The notes beneath the pieces are model-generated. The model did not search any database, was not told the DNA's origin, and saw only the letters and a program-made list of their open reading frames with translations. From Kocuria sp. (lineage in GTDB: Bacteria > Actinomycetota > Actinomycetes > Actinomycetales > Micrococcaceae), in NCBI RefSeq assembly GCF_030538595.1, contig NZ_JAUNTS010000001.1:255112-319111 (forward strand): a stretch of DNA of 64,000 bases, written 5' to 3'. Shown piece after piece: positions 1-10,599 of the stretch (positions within the stretch are counted from its first letter, which is position 1; every line of letters begins with the position of its first letter). The position numbers were made by a program, and so were the translations under genes.

Positions 1-19
1 GAAATTGGCGGCCTGCGGA

Positions 20-583
20 TCAGGCCAGGGTGGTCACAATGCGCTCGGTGACCTGGTCAATGGAACCCAGGCCATCCACTTCTCGCACGATTCCACGTGC
101 GGCATACAGATCGACGACCACCGCCGTCTCCTGCTCGTACACGTCCAGCCGGTGGCGGATGACGTCCTCGGTGTCATCGGCGCGGCCCTGCTCTGCCGCG
201 CGGCCCAGCAGACGAGCCACCAGTTCCTCGGTGTCCGCGGTCAGCTGCAACACCACGTCAAGGTTCTCCCCGCGTTCGGCCAGGATGCTGTCCAGCTCCT
301 CAACCTGCGCGGCGTTGCGCGGGTAGCCGTCCAGCAGAAAGCCGTTCTGAGCATCGTCTTCTGCCAAACGGTCCCGGACCATGCGATTGGTGACGGAATC
401 GGGAACCAAATTTCCGGCGTCGGTGTAGGACTGAGCTTCCTTGCCCAGCTCCGTGCCGTTCTTGATGTTGTAGCGGAAGATGTCTCCGGTGGAGATCGCG
501 GGGATGCCCAGCCGCTCGGAAATGCGCACGGCCTGGGTACCTTTGCCCGCACCGGGCGGACCGATGATCAACATGCGTGTCAT
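20..583 (-). CDS. adk: Adenylate kinase
   Basis: Cytosolic enzyme that interconverts ATP + AMP and 2 ADP. The 187-residue product opens with the P-loop [10 protein letters not shown] (about residues 7-16), followed by the AMP-site STGDIFR and the GYPRN motif. The LID is the short form without zinc-binding cysteines. The ATG at 583 is preceded by AGGAGAG at good spacing; an upstream in-frame start at 619 lacks a ribosome site and would add 12 unconserved residues. It lies 83 bp downstream of secY in the same direction, the usual secY-adk order of an spc-type cluster. Confidence 0.96.
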   Translation of the reverse strand: MTRMLIIGPPGAGKGTQAVRISERLGIPAISTGDIFRYNIKNGTELGKEAQSYTDAGNLVPDSVTNRMVRDRLAEDDAQNGFLLDGYPRNAAQVEELDSILAERGENLDVVLQLTADTEELVARLLGRAAEQGRADDTEDVIRHRLDVYEQETAVVVDLYAARGIVREVDGLGSIDQVTERIVTTLA

Positions 584-666
584 ATTCACTCTCCTATGAG
601 TTCTGCATTTGCCGTCCACACCTGGTGCACGACGACGTTGGGGTCAAGTGGCGGGGTGCGTTCGCC

Positions 667-1977
667 TCAGCGCAGCAGACCTTCGTAGTGACGTTGCTGC
701 AGCTGAGCGTCAATTTGCTTGACCGTGTCCAGCCCCACACCCACCATGATGAGCAGGGACGGACCACCGAACGGGAAGTTCTGGTTGGCGTTGAACAGCA
801 CCAGAGCGATCAAAGGGATCATCGACACGATACCCAGATACAAGGCACCCGGCAGGGTGATGCGGTTGATGACGTAACGCAGGTAGTTCTCCGTGGGTTT
901 GCCCGCACGGATTCCGGGGATGAATCCGCCGTAGCGCTTCATGTTCCCGGCAACTTCCTCCGGGTTGAAGGTGATGGACACGTAGAAGTACGTGAAGAAG
1001 ACGATCAACAGGAAGTAGGTGGCCATGTAGACCGGATGGTCCCCGGAAGCCAGATAGGTGTTGACCCAGTTGATCCACGCCGGGACCGGAGAGCCGTCCG
1101 TGGGCATGGCGAACTGGGAGACCAGTCCGGGCAGCATCAGCATGGAGGAGGCAAAGATGATCGGGATCACGCCGGCCATGTTGACCTTCAACGGGATGTA
1201 GGTGGTGGTGCCGCCGATGGTGCGCCGGCCGACCATGCGCTTGGCGTACTGCACCGGCACCCGGCGCTGGGACTGCTCCACGAACACCACGCAGATGATG
1301 ACCACCAGGCCCACCAACAGCACCAGCGCAAACGGACCCCAGCCCTGGGTATTGAAGATCTGCCCCAGCGCAGACGGGAAAGTGGCGGCAATGGAGGTGA
1401 AGATCAGCAAGGACATGCCATTGCCAACACCCTTGTCCGTGATCCGCTCACCCAACCACATGATCACGGTGGTTCCGGCGGTCAGCGTCAGAATGATGAT
1501 CAGGATGGTCACAATGGTGTCGTTGGGGATCACCGGAAGCGGGCAACCTGCCAGCAGCTGGCCGCTGCGGGCCAGGGACACCACGGTGGTGGCATTGAGC
1601 AAGGCCAGTCCGATGGTCAGATACCGGGTGTACTGCGTGAGCTTGGCTTGCCCCTGGGGGCCTTCCTCATGCAGTTCCTGGAACCTTGGGATCACCACGC
1701 GCAGAAGCTGCACAATGATGCTGGCCGTGATGTAGGGCATCACACCGAGGGCAAAGATCGACACCTGCAGCAACGCGCCGCCACTGAACAGGTTGACCAG
1801 GTCATAGACACCACCGGACGTATTACCCAACGCCAGGCACTGCTGGACGTTGCCGTAATCCACGCCGGGGGCGGGCACAAAAGTGCCCAGCCGGTAGATC
1901 ATGATGATCCCGATGGTGAACAGAATCTTGTTCCGCAGCTCGGGAGTCGTGAAAGCACGACCGAAAGCGCTGAGCAC
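667..1977 (-). CDS. secY: Preprotein translocase subunit SecY
   Basis: Central channel of the SecYEG translocon in the cytoplasmic membrane. The 436-residue protein starts LSAFGRAFTTPELRNKILFT after the initiator and has about ten hydrophobic segments. The length matches the family. The start is a GTG at 1977 with AAGGAG seven bases upstream; the longer frame to 2082 is not needed. A strong hairpin separates it from rplO, so secY-adk probably has its own promoter in 1978-2310. Confidence 0.96.
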   Translation of the reverse strand: MLSAFGRAFTTPELRNKILFTIGIIMIYRLGTFVPAPGVDYGNVQQCLALGNTSGGVYDLVNLFSGGALLQVSIFALGVMPYITASIIVQLLRVVIPRFQELHEEGPQGQAKLTQYTRYLTIGLALLNATTVVSLARSGQLLAGCPLPVIPNDTIVTILIIILTLTAGTTVIMWLGERITDKGVGNGMSLLIFTSIAATFPSALGQIFNTQGWGPFALVLLVGLVVIICVVFVEQSQRRVPVQYAKRMVGRRTIGGTTTYIPLKVNMAGVIPIIFASSMLMLPGLVSQFAMPTDGSPVPAWINWVNTYLASGDHPVYMATYFLLIVFFTYFYVSITFNPEEVAGNMKRYGGFIPGIRAGKPTENYLRYVINRITLPGALYLGIVSMIPLIALVLFNANQNFPFGGPSLLIMVGVGLDTVKQIDAQLQQRHYEGLLR

Positions 1978-2310
1978 AGATCTCTCCTTGGGTCTTGTTC
2001 TCGACCGTGGGCCGGTCAAATCTCCGGCCCCATCCCGGTACGCATCACAATGCGTTGAACGGATCGCGTTGGGCGAATCCACCCGGGCGGGTGTCGGTGC
2101 TGATATTGCAAAGGCCGTCTTGGCCCCGGCAAGTCTAACGAAAGGGTGACGAATCGCAGCATCTTGGGTCGGAGGGAAGTCTCACACTCCGCCTTTACAG
2201 GGACGAATTCGCACTTCCTTGGTTCCTGACGCACTCAGGTGCCGCATGTTTGAGTACTCGACGCCGGGTACCCGGCAGCCGGACCACCACCAGCCAGTTA
2301 CCACCCGGGC
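1978..2310 (-). promoter_or_regulatory. secY upstream region without a gene
   Basis: About 330 bp with no convincing coding sequence between the secY start and the rplO terminator. Because the terminator precedes it, the secY-adk promoter should lie here. I see no clear -35/-10 pair and mark no box. The GTG ribosome-binding site (AAGGAGAG) is at its secY end. Confidence 0.4.
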
Positions 2311-2355
2311 ATGACACTGGCCCTCACCCCTGTGCGGGATGAGGGCCAGTGTCAT
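2311..2355 (-). terminator. Terminator of the spc ribosomal operon after rplO
   Basis: Perfect 16-bp inverted repeat (ATGACACTGGCCCTCA and its complement at 2340-2355) with a 13-nt loop, about 40 bp past the rplO stop. There is no long T run, as is common in high-GC bacteria. It would end rpsQ- or rplN-initiated transcripts before secY. Confidence 0.75.
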
Positions 2356-2394
2356 GGTCGCCGGTTCACACCGACGACGCCGCTCTCACGATGA

Positions 2395-2880
2395 TCACAC
2401 CGTGGTGGTGGAACCACCGGCAGCAGCGATCTTCTCCGCAGCGGTGGCGGAGAACTTGTTGGCGGTCACGTTGACCGCAACGGTGATTTCGCCGTCGCCC
2501 AGGACCTTGACCGGCTGGTTCTTGCGAACCGCACCATTGGCCACCAGATCCTCGATGCTCACGGTGCCGCCCTGCGGGAACAACTCGCCCAGACGGTCCA
2601 GGTTGACCACCTGGTACTCGACGCGGAACGGGTTGTGGAAACCACGCAGCTTGGGCAGACGCATGTGCAAGGGCAGCTGGCCACCGGCAAAGCCGGGCTT
2701 CACCTGGTAACGAGCCTTGGTGCCCTTGGTACCGCGACCTGCGGTCTTACCCTTGGAACCCTCACCACGGCCCACACGGGTGCGGGCCTTCTTGGCGCCG
2801 GGGGCCGGCTTCAAGTGGTGGATCTTCAGGGCATCCTTGGTGCTGCCGTCAACAGCAACATTCTCAGTGTTCTCAGCCAT
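2395..2880 (-). CDS. rplO: 50S ribosomal protein L15
   Basis: Large-subunit protein of 161 residues. It carries the glycine- and lysine-rich N-terminal half typical of L15 ([19 protein letters not shown]) and the [17 protein letters not shown] region. It is the last gene of this spc transcription unit, two bases after rpmD, and is followed by a strong hairpin. The first about 15 residues ([15 protein letters not shown]) are an acidic extension beyond the conserved start. Confidence 0.96.
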   Translation of the reverse strand: MAENTENVAVDGSTKDALKIHHLKPAPGAKKARTRVGRGEGSKGKTAGRGTKGTKARYQVKPGFAGGQLPLHMRLPKLRGFHNPFRVEYQVVNLDRLGELFPQGGTVSIEDLVANGAVRKNQPVKVLGDGEITVAVNVTANKFSATAAEKIAAAGGSTTTV

Positions 2881-2882
2881 GC

Positions 2883-3089
2883 TCAGGCCTCCTCAACCGT
2901 CACGAGGTGGGCCACGGTGTTGATCATGCCCGCGGTTGCCTCATCGGCTTTGCGAACCACCACGTTGCCGGGCCGCTTGAGGCCCAACGAACGCAGGGTG
3001 TCGCGCATGTTCTGCTTCTGGCCGACCTGGGAGCGGATCTGGGTGATCTTCAGCTCCCGACCGTCAGCCTGGATTCGCTTCTGCGTCAT
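2883..3089 (-). CDS. rpmD: 50S ribosomal protein L30
   Basis: Small large-subunit protein of 68 residues with the family core [20 protein letters not shown] and [10 protein letters not shown]. The ATG at 3089 follows one base after the rpsE stop, so translation is probably coupled. Longer in-frame extensions overlap rpsE and are not conserved L30 sequence. Confidence 0.95.
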   Translation of the reverse strand: MTQKRIQADGRELKITQIRSQVGQKQNMRDTLRSLGLKRPGNVVVRKADEATAGMINTVAHLVTVEEA

Positions 3090-3090
3090 C

Positions 3091-3798
3091 TCACGCACCT
3101 GCCTTCTGCTGGAGTTCGCGCAGCAGCGGGGCGGGGACGACCTCGTCCATGGGCAAGCCACGGCGAGCCGCGACAGCCGCGGGCTCTTCGAGCTGGCGAA
3201 GGGCCTCGATGGTCGCGTGCACGATGTTGATCTGGTTGGAAGACCCGAGGGACTTCGAGAGAACGTCGTGAATACCGGCGCACTCCAGAACCGCACGCAC
3301 GGGACCACCGGCGATCACACCGGTACCCGGGGTTGCCGGACGCAGCATGACGACGCCGGCAGCGGCTTCACCCTGCACACGGTGCGGGATGGTGCGCTTC
3401 TCCACGCGAGGAACCCGGAAAAAGTTCTTCTTGGCTTCCTCGACGCCCTTGGAGATGGCGGCCGGAACTTCCTTGGCCTTGCCGTATCCGACGCCGACCA
3501 TGCCGTCGCCATCGCCCACAACCACCAGTGCGGTGAAGCTGAAGCGACGACCACCCTTGACCACCTTGGCCACGCGGTTGATGGTCACGACGCGCTCAAG
3601 GAACTTGTCCTTGTCTTCATCACGCTCGCGGCCACGACCACCGCGCTCACCACGGCCGCCACGGTCGTTGCGACCGCCGCGATCGTTGTTGCGGCCACCG
3701 CGGTCATTGCGATCGCCCTGGGCGCCGCGCTGCTCGGTGTTGGATTCCGTGCCAGCCTCAGCTGCCACGTTGTTGTTCTCGGTGTTCTGCTCGCTCAC
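3091..3798 (-). CDS. rpsE: 30S ribosomal protein S5 with RGG-rich N-terminal extension
   Basis: Small-subunit protein at the mRNA entry channel. The conserved S5 body begins near residue 65 ([20 protein letters not shown]). Before it lies a low-complexity stretch, residues about 28-60, of Arg-Gly-Gly, Asn-Asp-Arg and Glu-Arg units. Total length is 235, well above the roughly 165-200 of most S5. The GTG start overlaps the rplR stop as GTGA, suggesting translational coupling. S3 in this window carries a similar tail. Confidence 0.95.
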   Translation of the reverse strand: MSEQNTENNNVAAEAGTESNTEQRGAQGDRNDRGGRNNDRGGRNDRGGRGERGGRGRERDEDKDKFLERVVTINRVAKVVKGGRRFSFTALVVVGDGDGMVGVGYGKAKEVPAAISKGVEEAKKNFFRVPRVEKRTIPHRVQGEAAAGVVMLRPATPGTGVIAGGPVRAVLECAGIHDVLSKSLGSSNQINIVHATIEALRQLEEPAAVAARRGLPMDEVVPAPLLRELQQKAGA

Positions 3799-4166
3799 AG
3801 TGCCAGACCTCCCTCACGGGCGCCGTCGGCGACGGCAGCCACTCGACCGTGGTACTTGTTGCCACCGCGGTCGAACACGACGGCTTCGATGCCGGCGGCC
3901 TTGGCGCGCTCGGCGACGAGTTCGCCAACGCGCTTTGCCTTTGCGGACTTGTCAGCCTCGGAGCCACGCAGCTCAGCTTCCATGGTGGAAGCAGATGCCA
4001 GGGTGACACCGCGGGCGTCGTCGATGACCTGCACAAACATGTGCCGGGTGGACCGGGTCACAACCAGGCGCGGACGCTCGGCAGTGCCCGTGACGTACTT
4101 GCGAACGCGGGCGTGCCGGCGCGCACGCTGTGCGGCCTTGGACTTGCCCTTGATGTTCAGAGCCAT
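3795..4166 (-). CDS. rplR: 50S ribosomal protein L18
   Basis: 5S rRNA-binding large-subunit protein of 123 residues, with [20 protein letters not shown] and the C-terminal [20 protein letters not shown] motif. I chose the ATG at 4166, eight bases after AGGT and two bases past the rplF stop. A GTG two codons earlier (4172) overlaps that stop and is an alternative. Confidence 0.94.
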   Translation of the reverse strand: MALNIKGKSKAAQRARRHARVRKYVTGTAERPRLVVTRSTRHMFVQVIDDARGVTLASASTMEAELRGSEADKSAKAKRVGELVAERAKAAGIEAVVFDRGGNKYHGRVAAVADGAREGGLAL

Positions 4167-4168
4167 GA

Positions 4169-4705
4169 TCACTTACCTGCCTTTCCGGCCTTGCGGCGGA
4201 TCTGCTCGCCCGCATAGCGGACACCCTTGCCCTTGTAGGGCTCGGGGGCGCGCAGCCCGCGAATCTTGGCGGCCACGTGGCCAACCTGCTGCTTGTCGAT
4301 GCCCTTGACGGTCAACTTGTTCGCACCTTCGACGGCGAACTCGATGCCTGCGGGGGCTTCAAACGTGATCGGGTGCGAGTAACCCAGAGCGAACTCCAGG
4401 TTCTGGCCCTTTGCCTGCACGCGGTAACCGGTGCCGACAATCTCCAGACCCTTGCTGTAGCCATCGGTGACACCCACGATCATGTTCTGGACCAGGGTGC
4501 GGGTCAGGCCGTGCAAGGAGCGGGACTCGCGCTCGTCATTGGGACGGGTGACCGTGATCGTGCCGTCTTCCTGAGACAGTTCGATCGGTGCGGCCACGGT
4601 GTGGTTCAGCTCGCCCTTGGGTCCCTTCACGGAAACCTCGGAGCCGTCAATCTTCACCTCGACGCCGGCGGGCACAGAGATGGGGAGACGTCCAATACGT
4701 GACAT
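4169..4705 (-). CDS. rplF: 50S ribosomal protein L6
   Basis: Large-subunit protein near the factor-binding site, 178 residues, the usual length. It begins [16 protein letters not shown] and ends with the [18 protein letters not shown] motif diagnostic of L6. It lies 30 bp downstream of rpsH and two bases from rplR in the spc operon. Confidence 0.96.
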   Translation of the reverse strand: MSRIGRLPISVPAGVEVKIDGSEVSVKGPKGELNHTVAAPIELSQEDGTITVTRPNDERESRSLHGLTRTLVQNMIVGVTDGYSKGLEIVGTGYRVQAKGQNLEFALGYSHPITFEAPAGIEFAVEGANKLTVKGIDKQQVGHVAAKIRGLRAPEPYKGKGVRYAGEQIRRKAGKAGK

Positions 4706-4735
4706 GTTCTCTTCCTTCCTTTCTGCGCTACCGGA

Positions 4736-5134
4736 TCACCAGACGTAGGCCAGGACCTCGCCGCCCACGCCCTTCTTGGAAGCCTGCTTGTCAGTCAGCA
4801 GTCCCGAGGAGGTCGAGAGGATGGCGATGCCCAGCCCGCCCAGAACGCGCGGCAGGTTGGTGGACTTTGCGTAAACACGCAGGCCCGGCTTGGAAATACG
4901 GCGCACGCCAGCGATCGAACGCTCGCGCTGCGGACCGAACTTCAGGGTCAGAACCAGGGTCTTGCCGACCTTGGCGGGTTCCTCGGACCAATCGGCAATG
5001 TAGCCCTCGGTCTTCAGGATCTCTGCAACACGTGCCTTGAGCTTGGAGTACGGCATGCTCACGGTGTCGTGGTAGGCAGAGTTTGCGTTGCGCAGACGGG
5101 TCAGCATGTCTGCGACAGGATCTGTCATGGTCAT
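4736..5134 (-). CDS. rpsH: 30S ribosomal protein S8
   Basis: 16S rRNA-binding protein of 132 residues, starting [17 protein letters not shown] and ending with [20 protein letters not shown], both classic S8 signatures. In most bacteria the S14 gene (rpsN/rpsZ) lies between rplE and rpsH. Here the gap to rplE is only about 90 bp and holds no reading frame for it. Confidence 0.96.
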   Translation of the reverse strand: MTMTDPVADMLTRLRNANSAYHDTVSMPYSKLKARVAEILKTEGYIADWSEEPAKVGKTLVLTLKFGPQRERSIAGVRRISKPGLRVYAKSTNLPRVLGGLGIAILSTSSGLLTDKQASKKGVGGEVLAYVW

Positions 5135-5222
5135 GTGGGCTCGTGCCCTTCCTCGTCTTGGTTTCCTAATGCGGTTGCAGCGCTGCGCGCCGCCGCACGT
5201 TCAAGGACCTGAGACGTAGTCG

Positions 5223-5780
5223 TCAGTTGGTCTTGAAGGGGAAACCGAGCGCCTTCAGCAGCGCACGGCCCTCGTCGTCGGTCTTTGCCGTGGTCACCAC
5301 GGTGATGTCCATACCGCGCACGCGATCAATCTTGTCCTGATCAATTTCGTGGAACATGGACTGCTCGGTCAGACCGAAGGTGTAGTTGCCGTTGCCGTCG
5401 AACTGGCGGTCAGAGAGACCGCGGAAGTCGCGGATACGGGGCAGAGCCAGGCTCACCAGACGGTCCAGGAACTCCCACATGCGATCGCCACGCAGAGTGG
5501 TGTGGCAACCGATCGGCATGCCTTCACGCAGCTTGAACTGCGCAATGGACTTCTTGGCGCGGTTGATCACGGGCTTCTGGCCGGTGATGGCCGTCAGGTC
5601 CCGGACAGCCCCGTCAATGAGCTTGGAGTCCTTGGCGGCGTCGCCCACACCCATGTTGACGACAACCTTGACGATGCGGGGCGTTTCCATGACGTTGGCG
5701 TAGTTGAACTGCTCCTGCAGAGCGGGAACAACCACGTCCTGGAACTTGGTCTTGAAGCTAGGTGCGGTGGTCTCGGTCAT
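5223..5780 (-). CDS. rplE: 50S ribosomal protein L5
   Basis: 5S rRNA-binding protein of 185 residues, with [20 protein letters not shown], the [18 protein letters not shown] block and the C-terminal [18 protein letters not shown]. The ATG at 5780 shares one base with the rplX stop (TGATG), so coupling is likely. A GTG one codon earlier is possible. Confidence 0.95.
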   Translation of the reverse strand: MTETTAPSFKTKFQDVVVPALQEQFNYANVMETPRIVKVVVNMGVGDAAKDSKLIDGAVRDLTAITGQKPVINRAKKSIAQFKLREGMPIGCHTTLRGDRMWEFLDRLVSLALPRIRDFRGLSDRQFDGNGNYTFGLTEQSMFHEIDQDKIDRVRGMDITVVTTAKTDDEGRALLKALGFPFKTN

Positions 5781-6124
5781 CACAGATCCTTACCAGTGCT
5801 CTTGGACACGCGCACGCGAACGGTCTTGGTGCGGCCGTTGCGTTCCACGGTCTCGGTGCGGTAGCCAACCTTGGTCGGCTTCTTGGTCTCGGGGTCAACC
5901 AGTGCCACGTTGGAGATGTGAATCGGGGCTTCGAGCTTCTCGATGCCGCCGGTTTCACCCTGCATGGTGGCGCGCTTGTGGCGAGTCACCACGTTGACGC
6001 CCTCGACGACCACACGCTGGGTCTCGGGGATGACACGCAGGACCTTGCCCTGCTTGCCCTTGTTGTCCTTCTTGCCGGAGATGACCTGCACCAGGTCGCC
6101 GGTCTTGATCTTGAACTTGGGCAT
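5780..6124 (-). CDS. rplX: 50S ribosomal protein L24
   Basis: Assembly-initiating large-subunit protein. The 114-residue product has the KOW motif at its N-terminus ([20 protein letters not shown]) and [19 protein letters not shown]. Its ATG overlaps the rplN stop by one base and its own stop overlaps the rplE start in the same way. Confidence 0.95.
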   Translation of the reverse strand: MPKFKIKTGDLVQVISGKKDNKGKQGKVLRVIPETQRVVVEGVNVVTRHKRATMQGETGGIEKLEAPIHISNVALVDPETKKPTKVGYRTETVERNGRTKTVRVRVSKSTGKDL

Positions 6125-6495
6125 CAGAGCACCTCCGGTGCCAACGAGACGATCTTCATGAACTTCTTGTCACGCAATTCGCGCCCCACCGGGCCGAAAA
6201 TACGGGTACCGCGGGGGTCACCGCCGTCGGACTTGAGGATCACTGCGGCGTTCTCATCGAAACGGATGTAAGAACCATCCGGACGGCGGCGCTGCTTCTT
6301 GGTACGAACGACGACAGCCTTGACGACGTCGCCCTTCTTGACGTTGCCACCGGGGGTGGCGTCCTTCACGGTGGCAACGATGGTGTCACCGATGCCTGCG
6401 TAGCGGCGACCTGATCCACCGAGAACGCGGATGGTCAGGATTTCCTTCGCACCCGAGTTGTCGGCGACGGTCAGCCGCGACTCCTGCTGAATCAC
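6124..6495 (-). CDS. rplN: 50S ribosomal protein L14
   Basis: Large-subunit protein of 123 residues starting [19 protein letters not shown], with [20 protein letters not shown] and [14 protein letters not shown]. It is the first gene of the spc transcription unit here. A 428-bp gap with a terminator and a promoter separates it from rpsQ, whereas many bacteria run rpsQ-rplN without a break. Confidence 0.96.
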   Translation of the reverse strand: MIQQESRLTVADNSGAKEILTIRVLGGSGRRYAGIGDTIVATVKDATPGGNVKKGDVVKAVVVRTKKQRRRPDGSYIRFDENAAVILKSDGGDPRGTRIFGPVGRELRDKKFMKIVSLAPEVL

Positions 6496-6745
6496 TTGTT
6501 GTCTCCTGTCGTCACGCCGGTTCCAGCACCCTTCACTTCACATGCTTCAGGGGCGGGCCTAGCGGAACAGCTAGTCGGATAGATTCCCCTCCACCGCGTC
6601 TCGGCACGCTGGGCGCACACTGCGGCAGGGGCTCGGCCTATTCGTGCCAGAAGCATCTGAACTCGCAGTGGATTCATTGCTGCCCGGTGGGCGCAGAGTC
6701 ATGCTGCGGGCATTATGCGCTGGCACGAAAGAGCAGAGGGGTGAG
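6496..6745 (-). promoter_or_regulatory. 5' leader of the spc operon
   Basis: About 245 nt between the predicted start of transcription near 6739 and the rplN start. I find no credible gene in it. Its length suggests room for autogenous control by a ribosomal protein, but I did not identify a known structure. Confidence 0.4.
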
Positions 6746-6774
6746 GGCATAGTGCTGCCCACACAAGACGTCAA
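6746..6774 (-). promoter_or_regulatory. Sigma-A-type promoter for rplN and the spc operon
   Basis: On the minus strand TTGACG (6769-6774) is followed after exactly 17 bp by TATGCC (6746-6751). This is a near-consensus housekeeping promoter, placed just past the S10 terminator and reading toward rplN. Confidence 0.65.
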
Positions 6775-6819
6775 CATTACCACGCTGACCACAGAGCCGC
6801 ACCCTGAGTGTGAGCAGCA

Positions 6820-6865
6820 CAACGGCCCGCCCTCCCCCGAGTTTTCGGGATCGGACGGGCCGTTG
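6820..6865 (-). terminator. Terminator of the S10 operon after rpsQ
   Basis: Perfect 10-bp inverted repeat CAACGGCCCG / CGGGCCGTTG enclosing a further CCGA-GTTT-TCGG stem, about 60 bp beyond the rpsQ stop. It separates rpsQ from rplN and explains why rplN has its own promoter. Confidence 0.65.
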
Positions 6866-6923
6866 CAAAGTGTTCAATCTGCTCCGTCAGCCGTGTGAGC
6901 CGCGAGCGCAGATCGGCACCGGA

Positions 6924-7202
6924 TCACTTGGCCTTTTCGATGATCTCCACCACGCGCCAGTGCTTGTCAGCAGACAGCGGGCGAGTCTCAGCGATCAACA
7001 CCAAGTCGCCAATGCCGCACGAGTTTTCCTCGTCGTGGGCCTTGACCTTCTTGGAGCGGCGCATGACCTTGCCGTACAGGGCGTGCTTGACGTTGTCCTC
7101 AAGCTGCACCACAACGGTCTTGTTCATCTTGTCCGAGGTGACGTAGCCACGGCGGGTCTTGCGGTACCCGCGCTCCTCGGTCTTCTGTGCCTGTTCGGTC
7201 AC
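6924..7202 (-). CDS. rpsQ: 30S ribosomal protein S17
   Basis: 16S rRNA-binding protein of 92 residues with [38 protein letters not shown] and the [14 protein letters not shown] tail. The GTG start overlaps the rpmC stop as GTGA. It is the last gene of the S10 transcription unit. Confidence 0.95.
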   Translation of the reverse strand: MTEQAQKTEERGYRKTRRGYVTSDKMNKTVVVQLEDNVKHALYGKVMRRSKKVKAHDEENSCGIGDLVLIAETRPLSADKHWRVVEIIEKAK

Positions 7203-7450
7203 TTGGCATCATCCTCATCAGTGGTGTTCGTGGCACGGATGCCGAGCTCGCGCTCGCGCAGGACCGTGTAGATGCGGGCGATGTCACGCTTGACGGCCTT
7301 CAGACGACCATTCGACTCCAGTTGCCCGGTGGCCGACTGGAAGCGCAGGTTGAACAGCTCTTCCTTGGCCTTCTTCAGCTCGGTGTAGAGAGCGTCGTTG
7401 TCGAGCTCGTCGAGCTTTTCAATGCTCAGATCCTTGGATCCAACAGCCAT
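7199..7450 (-). CDS. rpmC: 50S ribosomal protein L29
   Basis: Small, largely helical protein near the exit tunnel, 83 residues. The family core [20 protein letters not shown] is present, followed by [20 protein letters not shown]. An acidic tail ([10 protein letters not shown]) extends past the usual end. Confidence 0.95.
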   Translation of the reverse strand: MAVGSKDLSIEKLDELDNDALYTELKKAKEELFNLRFQSATGQLESNGRLKAVKRDIARIYTVLRERELGIRATNTTDEDDAK

Positions 7451-7453
7451 GGA

Positions 7454-7870
7454 TCATTCACCGCCTTCGCGTCGCACAATGCGTGCCTTCATGGGGAGCT
7501 TGTGGATGGCCAGACGCAGAGCCTCGCGGGCGACCTCTTCGGACACGCCGCCGAGTTCAAACATCACGCGACCCGGCTTGACGTTGGCAACCCACCACTC
7601 GGGGGAACCCTTACCGGAACCCATACGGGTTTCGGCGGGGCGCTTGGTCAGGGGACGGTCCGGGTAAATGTTGATCCAAACCTTGCCGCCACGCTTGATG
7701 TAGCGGGTCATGGCAATACGAGCTGCCTCGATCTGCCGGTTGGTCACATATGCCGGGGTCAGTGCCTGAATACCCCAGTCACCGAAAGTTACTTCGGTGC
7801 CGCCCTTGGCCATGCCACTGCGCTTGGGGTGGTGTTGCTTCCGGTACTTCACACGACGGGGGATGAGCAT
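7454..7870 (-). CDS. rplP: 50S ribosomal protein L16
   Basis: 138-residue large-subunit protein next to the A site. It begins [19 protein letters not shown] and carries [20 protein letters not shown], the L16 signature. The start ATG overlaps the rpsC stop by one base. Confidence 0.96.
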   Translation of the reverse strand: MLIPRRVKYRKQHHPKRSGMAKGGTEVTFGDWGIQALTPAYVTNRQIEAARIAMTRYIKRGGKVWINIYPDRPLTKRPAETRMGSGKGSPEWWVANVKPGRVMFELGGVSEEVAREALRLAIHKLPMKARIVRREGGE

Positions 7871-8706
7871 CAGTTACCACCCTCTGCGTTGGACGCCGAA
7901 GCCTGGGCTTCAGCGGCAGGAGCCTCGCCGGAACGCTCGGTGCGCTCCCCGCGGCGGCCCCCACGGTCATTACGGTCGTTACGACGACGACGCTCGCCAC
8001 CACCGCGACGGTCGTTGCCGCCACGGCCGCGGGACGGAGCTGCAGCTTCCTGTGCTGCCAGTTCCTTGTCCGTCAAATCGCCCTTGTAGATCCAAACCTT
8101 CACACCGATGCGGCCGAAGGTGGTCTTGGCTTCAAAGAAGCCGTAGTCGATGTTCGCGCGCAGGGTGTGCAGGGGCACACGGCCTTCGCGGTAGAACTCC
8201 GAACGGGACATTTCCGCACCGCCCAGACGGCCGGCGCACTGGATACGGATACCCTTGGCGCCCGCACGCTGTGCGGACTGGATGGCCTTCTTCATGGCGC
8301 GGCGGAAAGCCACACGGGAGGCCAGCTGCTCGGCAACACCCTGGGCAACCAGCTGAGCGTCAGCCTCGGGGTTCTTGACCTCAAGAATGTTCAGCTGGAT
8401 CTGCTTGCCGGTGAGCTTTTCCAACTCACCGCGGATGCGGTCGGCTTCGGCGCCGCGGCGGCCGATCACAATGCCCGGACGGGCGGTGTGAATGTCCACG
8501 CGGACGCGGTCACGGGTGCGCTCGATCTCCACCTTGGAGATGCCGGCGCGCTCCATGCCGGTGTCCATCAACTTGCGGATCTGCACGTCCTCGCGGACGT
8601 AGTCCTTGTACTGCTGGCCTTCCTTGTTGGAATCAGCGAACCAGTGCGAAACGTGGTCCGTGGTGATTCCAAGGCGGAAACCGTTGGGGTTGATCTTCTG
8701 TCCCAC
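7870..8706 (-). CDS. rpsC: 30S ribosomal protein S3 with Arg/Gly-rich C-terminal tail
   Basis: mRNA-entry-channel protein. The N-terminal part is standard ([20 protein letters not shown]) and the KH domain lies around residues 40-110 ([19 protein letters not shown]). After residue about 218 comes a low-complexity tail rich in Arg, Gly, Asp and Asn, then an Ala/Glu stretch, giving 278 residues in total. Its stop overlaps the rplP start by one base. S5 has a similar extension. Confidence 0.95.
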   Translation of the reverse strand: MGQKINPNGFRLGITTDHVSHWFADSNKEGQQYKDYVREDVQIRKLMDTGMERAGISKVEIERTRDRVRVDIHTARPGIVIGRRGAEADRIRGELEKLTGKQIQLNILEVKNPEADAQLVAQGVAEQLASRVAFRRAMKKAIQSAQRAGAKGIRIQCAGRLGGAEMSRSEFYREGRVPLHTLRANIDYGFFEAKTTFGRIGVKVWIYKGDLTDKELAAQEAAAPSRGRGGNDRRGGGERRRRNDRNDRGGRRGERTERSGEAPAAEAQASASNAEGGN

Positions 8707-9072
8707 TTAGCGGACCTCCTCGTTCTCCGGGGTGGCCACGACCAAGGTGATGTGGCTCGTGCGCTTGTTGATCCGGTAGGCGCGGCCCTGGGCACGCGGG
8801 CGGAACCGCTTCATGGTGGGTCCTTCATCCACGAAGGCTTCGGACACAACCAGGTCCTCTTCGCGGAACGGCAAACCCTGGCGGTCAGCCGCCTGGCGGG
8901 CGTTGGCCACTGCGGACGACAGAACCTTGAACACCGGCTCCGAAGCACCCTGGGGGGCGAACTTCAGGATGGCCAGTGCCTCGTGTGCCTGCTGGCCACG
9001 GATCAGGTTGACGACGCGCCGGGCCTTCATCGGCGTCACGCGGACATATCGCGCGGATGCCTTGGCTTCCAT
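8707..9072 (-). CDS. rplV: 50S ribosomal protein L22
   Basis: Exit-tunnel protein of 121 residues. It shows [20 protein letters not shown] and the C-terminal block [20 protein letters not shown] with the tunnel loop. The stop abuts the rpsC start directly. Confidence 0.96.
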   Translation of the reverse strand: MEAKASARYVRVTPMKARRVVNLIRGQQAHEALAILKFAPQGASEPVFKVLSSAVANARQAADRQGLPFREEDLVVSEAFVDEGPTMKRFRPRAQGRAYRINKRTSHITLVVATPENEEVR

Positions 9073-9126
9073 TGCTTTCCTCTTCTCGTCTCTTGACGAA
9101 GTGCTAAACGCTACTGATCACGGGGA

Positions 9127-9408
9127 TCAGCGGCGCTTGCCCTTCTTGTCGTCCTTCACATGGCCACGGAAAGTGCGCGTGGGAGCGAACTCGCCGAGCT
9201 TGTGACCAACCATGGACTCGGTGATGAACACCGGGATGTGCTTGCGGCCGTCGTGCACGGCGATCGTGTGCCCGAGCATGTCGGGAATGATCATCGAGCG
9301 GCGCGACCAGGTCTTGATCAGGTTCTTGGTGCCCTTCTCGTTCTCCTTGGCCACCTTCACAAAAAGGTGCTGGTCGACGAAAGGGCCCTTCTTCAGGCTG
9401 CGTGGCAT
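9127..9408 (-). CDS. rpsS: 30S ribosomal protein S19
   Basis: 93-residue protein of the 30S head starting [18 protein letters not shown], with [20 protein letters not shown] and [15 protein letters not shown], all typical. It lies 14 bp downstream of rplB and 54 bp before rplV. Confidence 0.96.
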   Translation of the reverse strand: MPRSLKKGPFVDQHLFVKVAKENEKGTKNLIKTWSRRSMIIPDMLGHTIAVHDGRKHIPVFITESMVGHKLGEFAPTRTFRGHVKDDKKGKRR

Positions 9409-9422
9409 GGTTAAAGGCTCCC

Positions 9423-10262
<840 letters not shown>

Positions 10263-10299
10263 GTTTGAAATTCCTCGATAGGTGTGGCCTTTGGGCTTT

Positions 10300-10599
10300 T
10301 CAGCCCTGGCCTCCGAAGATGTCGATGGTGCCCTCGGAGAGGGTCACGATGGCGCGCTTGGTGCGGTTGCGCTGGCCCCAGCCGAAGCGGGTGCGCTTGC
10401 GCTTGCCGTCACGGTTGGCGGTGTTCACGGATGCCACCTTGACATCAAAGATGGCCTCAACAGCCTGCTTGATCTCAATCTTGTTGGCATCGGTGGCGAC
10501 GAAGAAGGTGTACTGCCCCTGGTCGATCAGGCCATAGGCCTTTTCGGAGACCACGGGGGCGATGATGACGTCGCGCGGGTCCTTGTAGGTCACGCTCAC
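10300..10599 (-). CDS. rplW: 50S ribosomal protein L23
   Basis: 99-residue protein at the tunnel exit, the docking site for SRP and trigger factor. [20 protein letters not shown] and the [20 protein letters not shown] region identify it. The GTG start overlaps the rplD stop as GTGA. Confidence 0.95.
   Translation of the reverse strand: MSVTYKDPRDVIIAPVVSEKAYGLIDQGQYTFFVATDANKIEIKQAVEAIFDVKVASVNTANRDGKRKRTRFGWGQRNRTKRAIVTLSEGTIDIFGGQG

Noticed and set aside
2635-4308. 557-codon plus-strand frame across rplO, rpmD, rpsE and rplR
   Set aside because: It covers four certain ribosomal protein genes on the other strand and shows no domain of its own.
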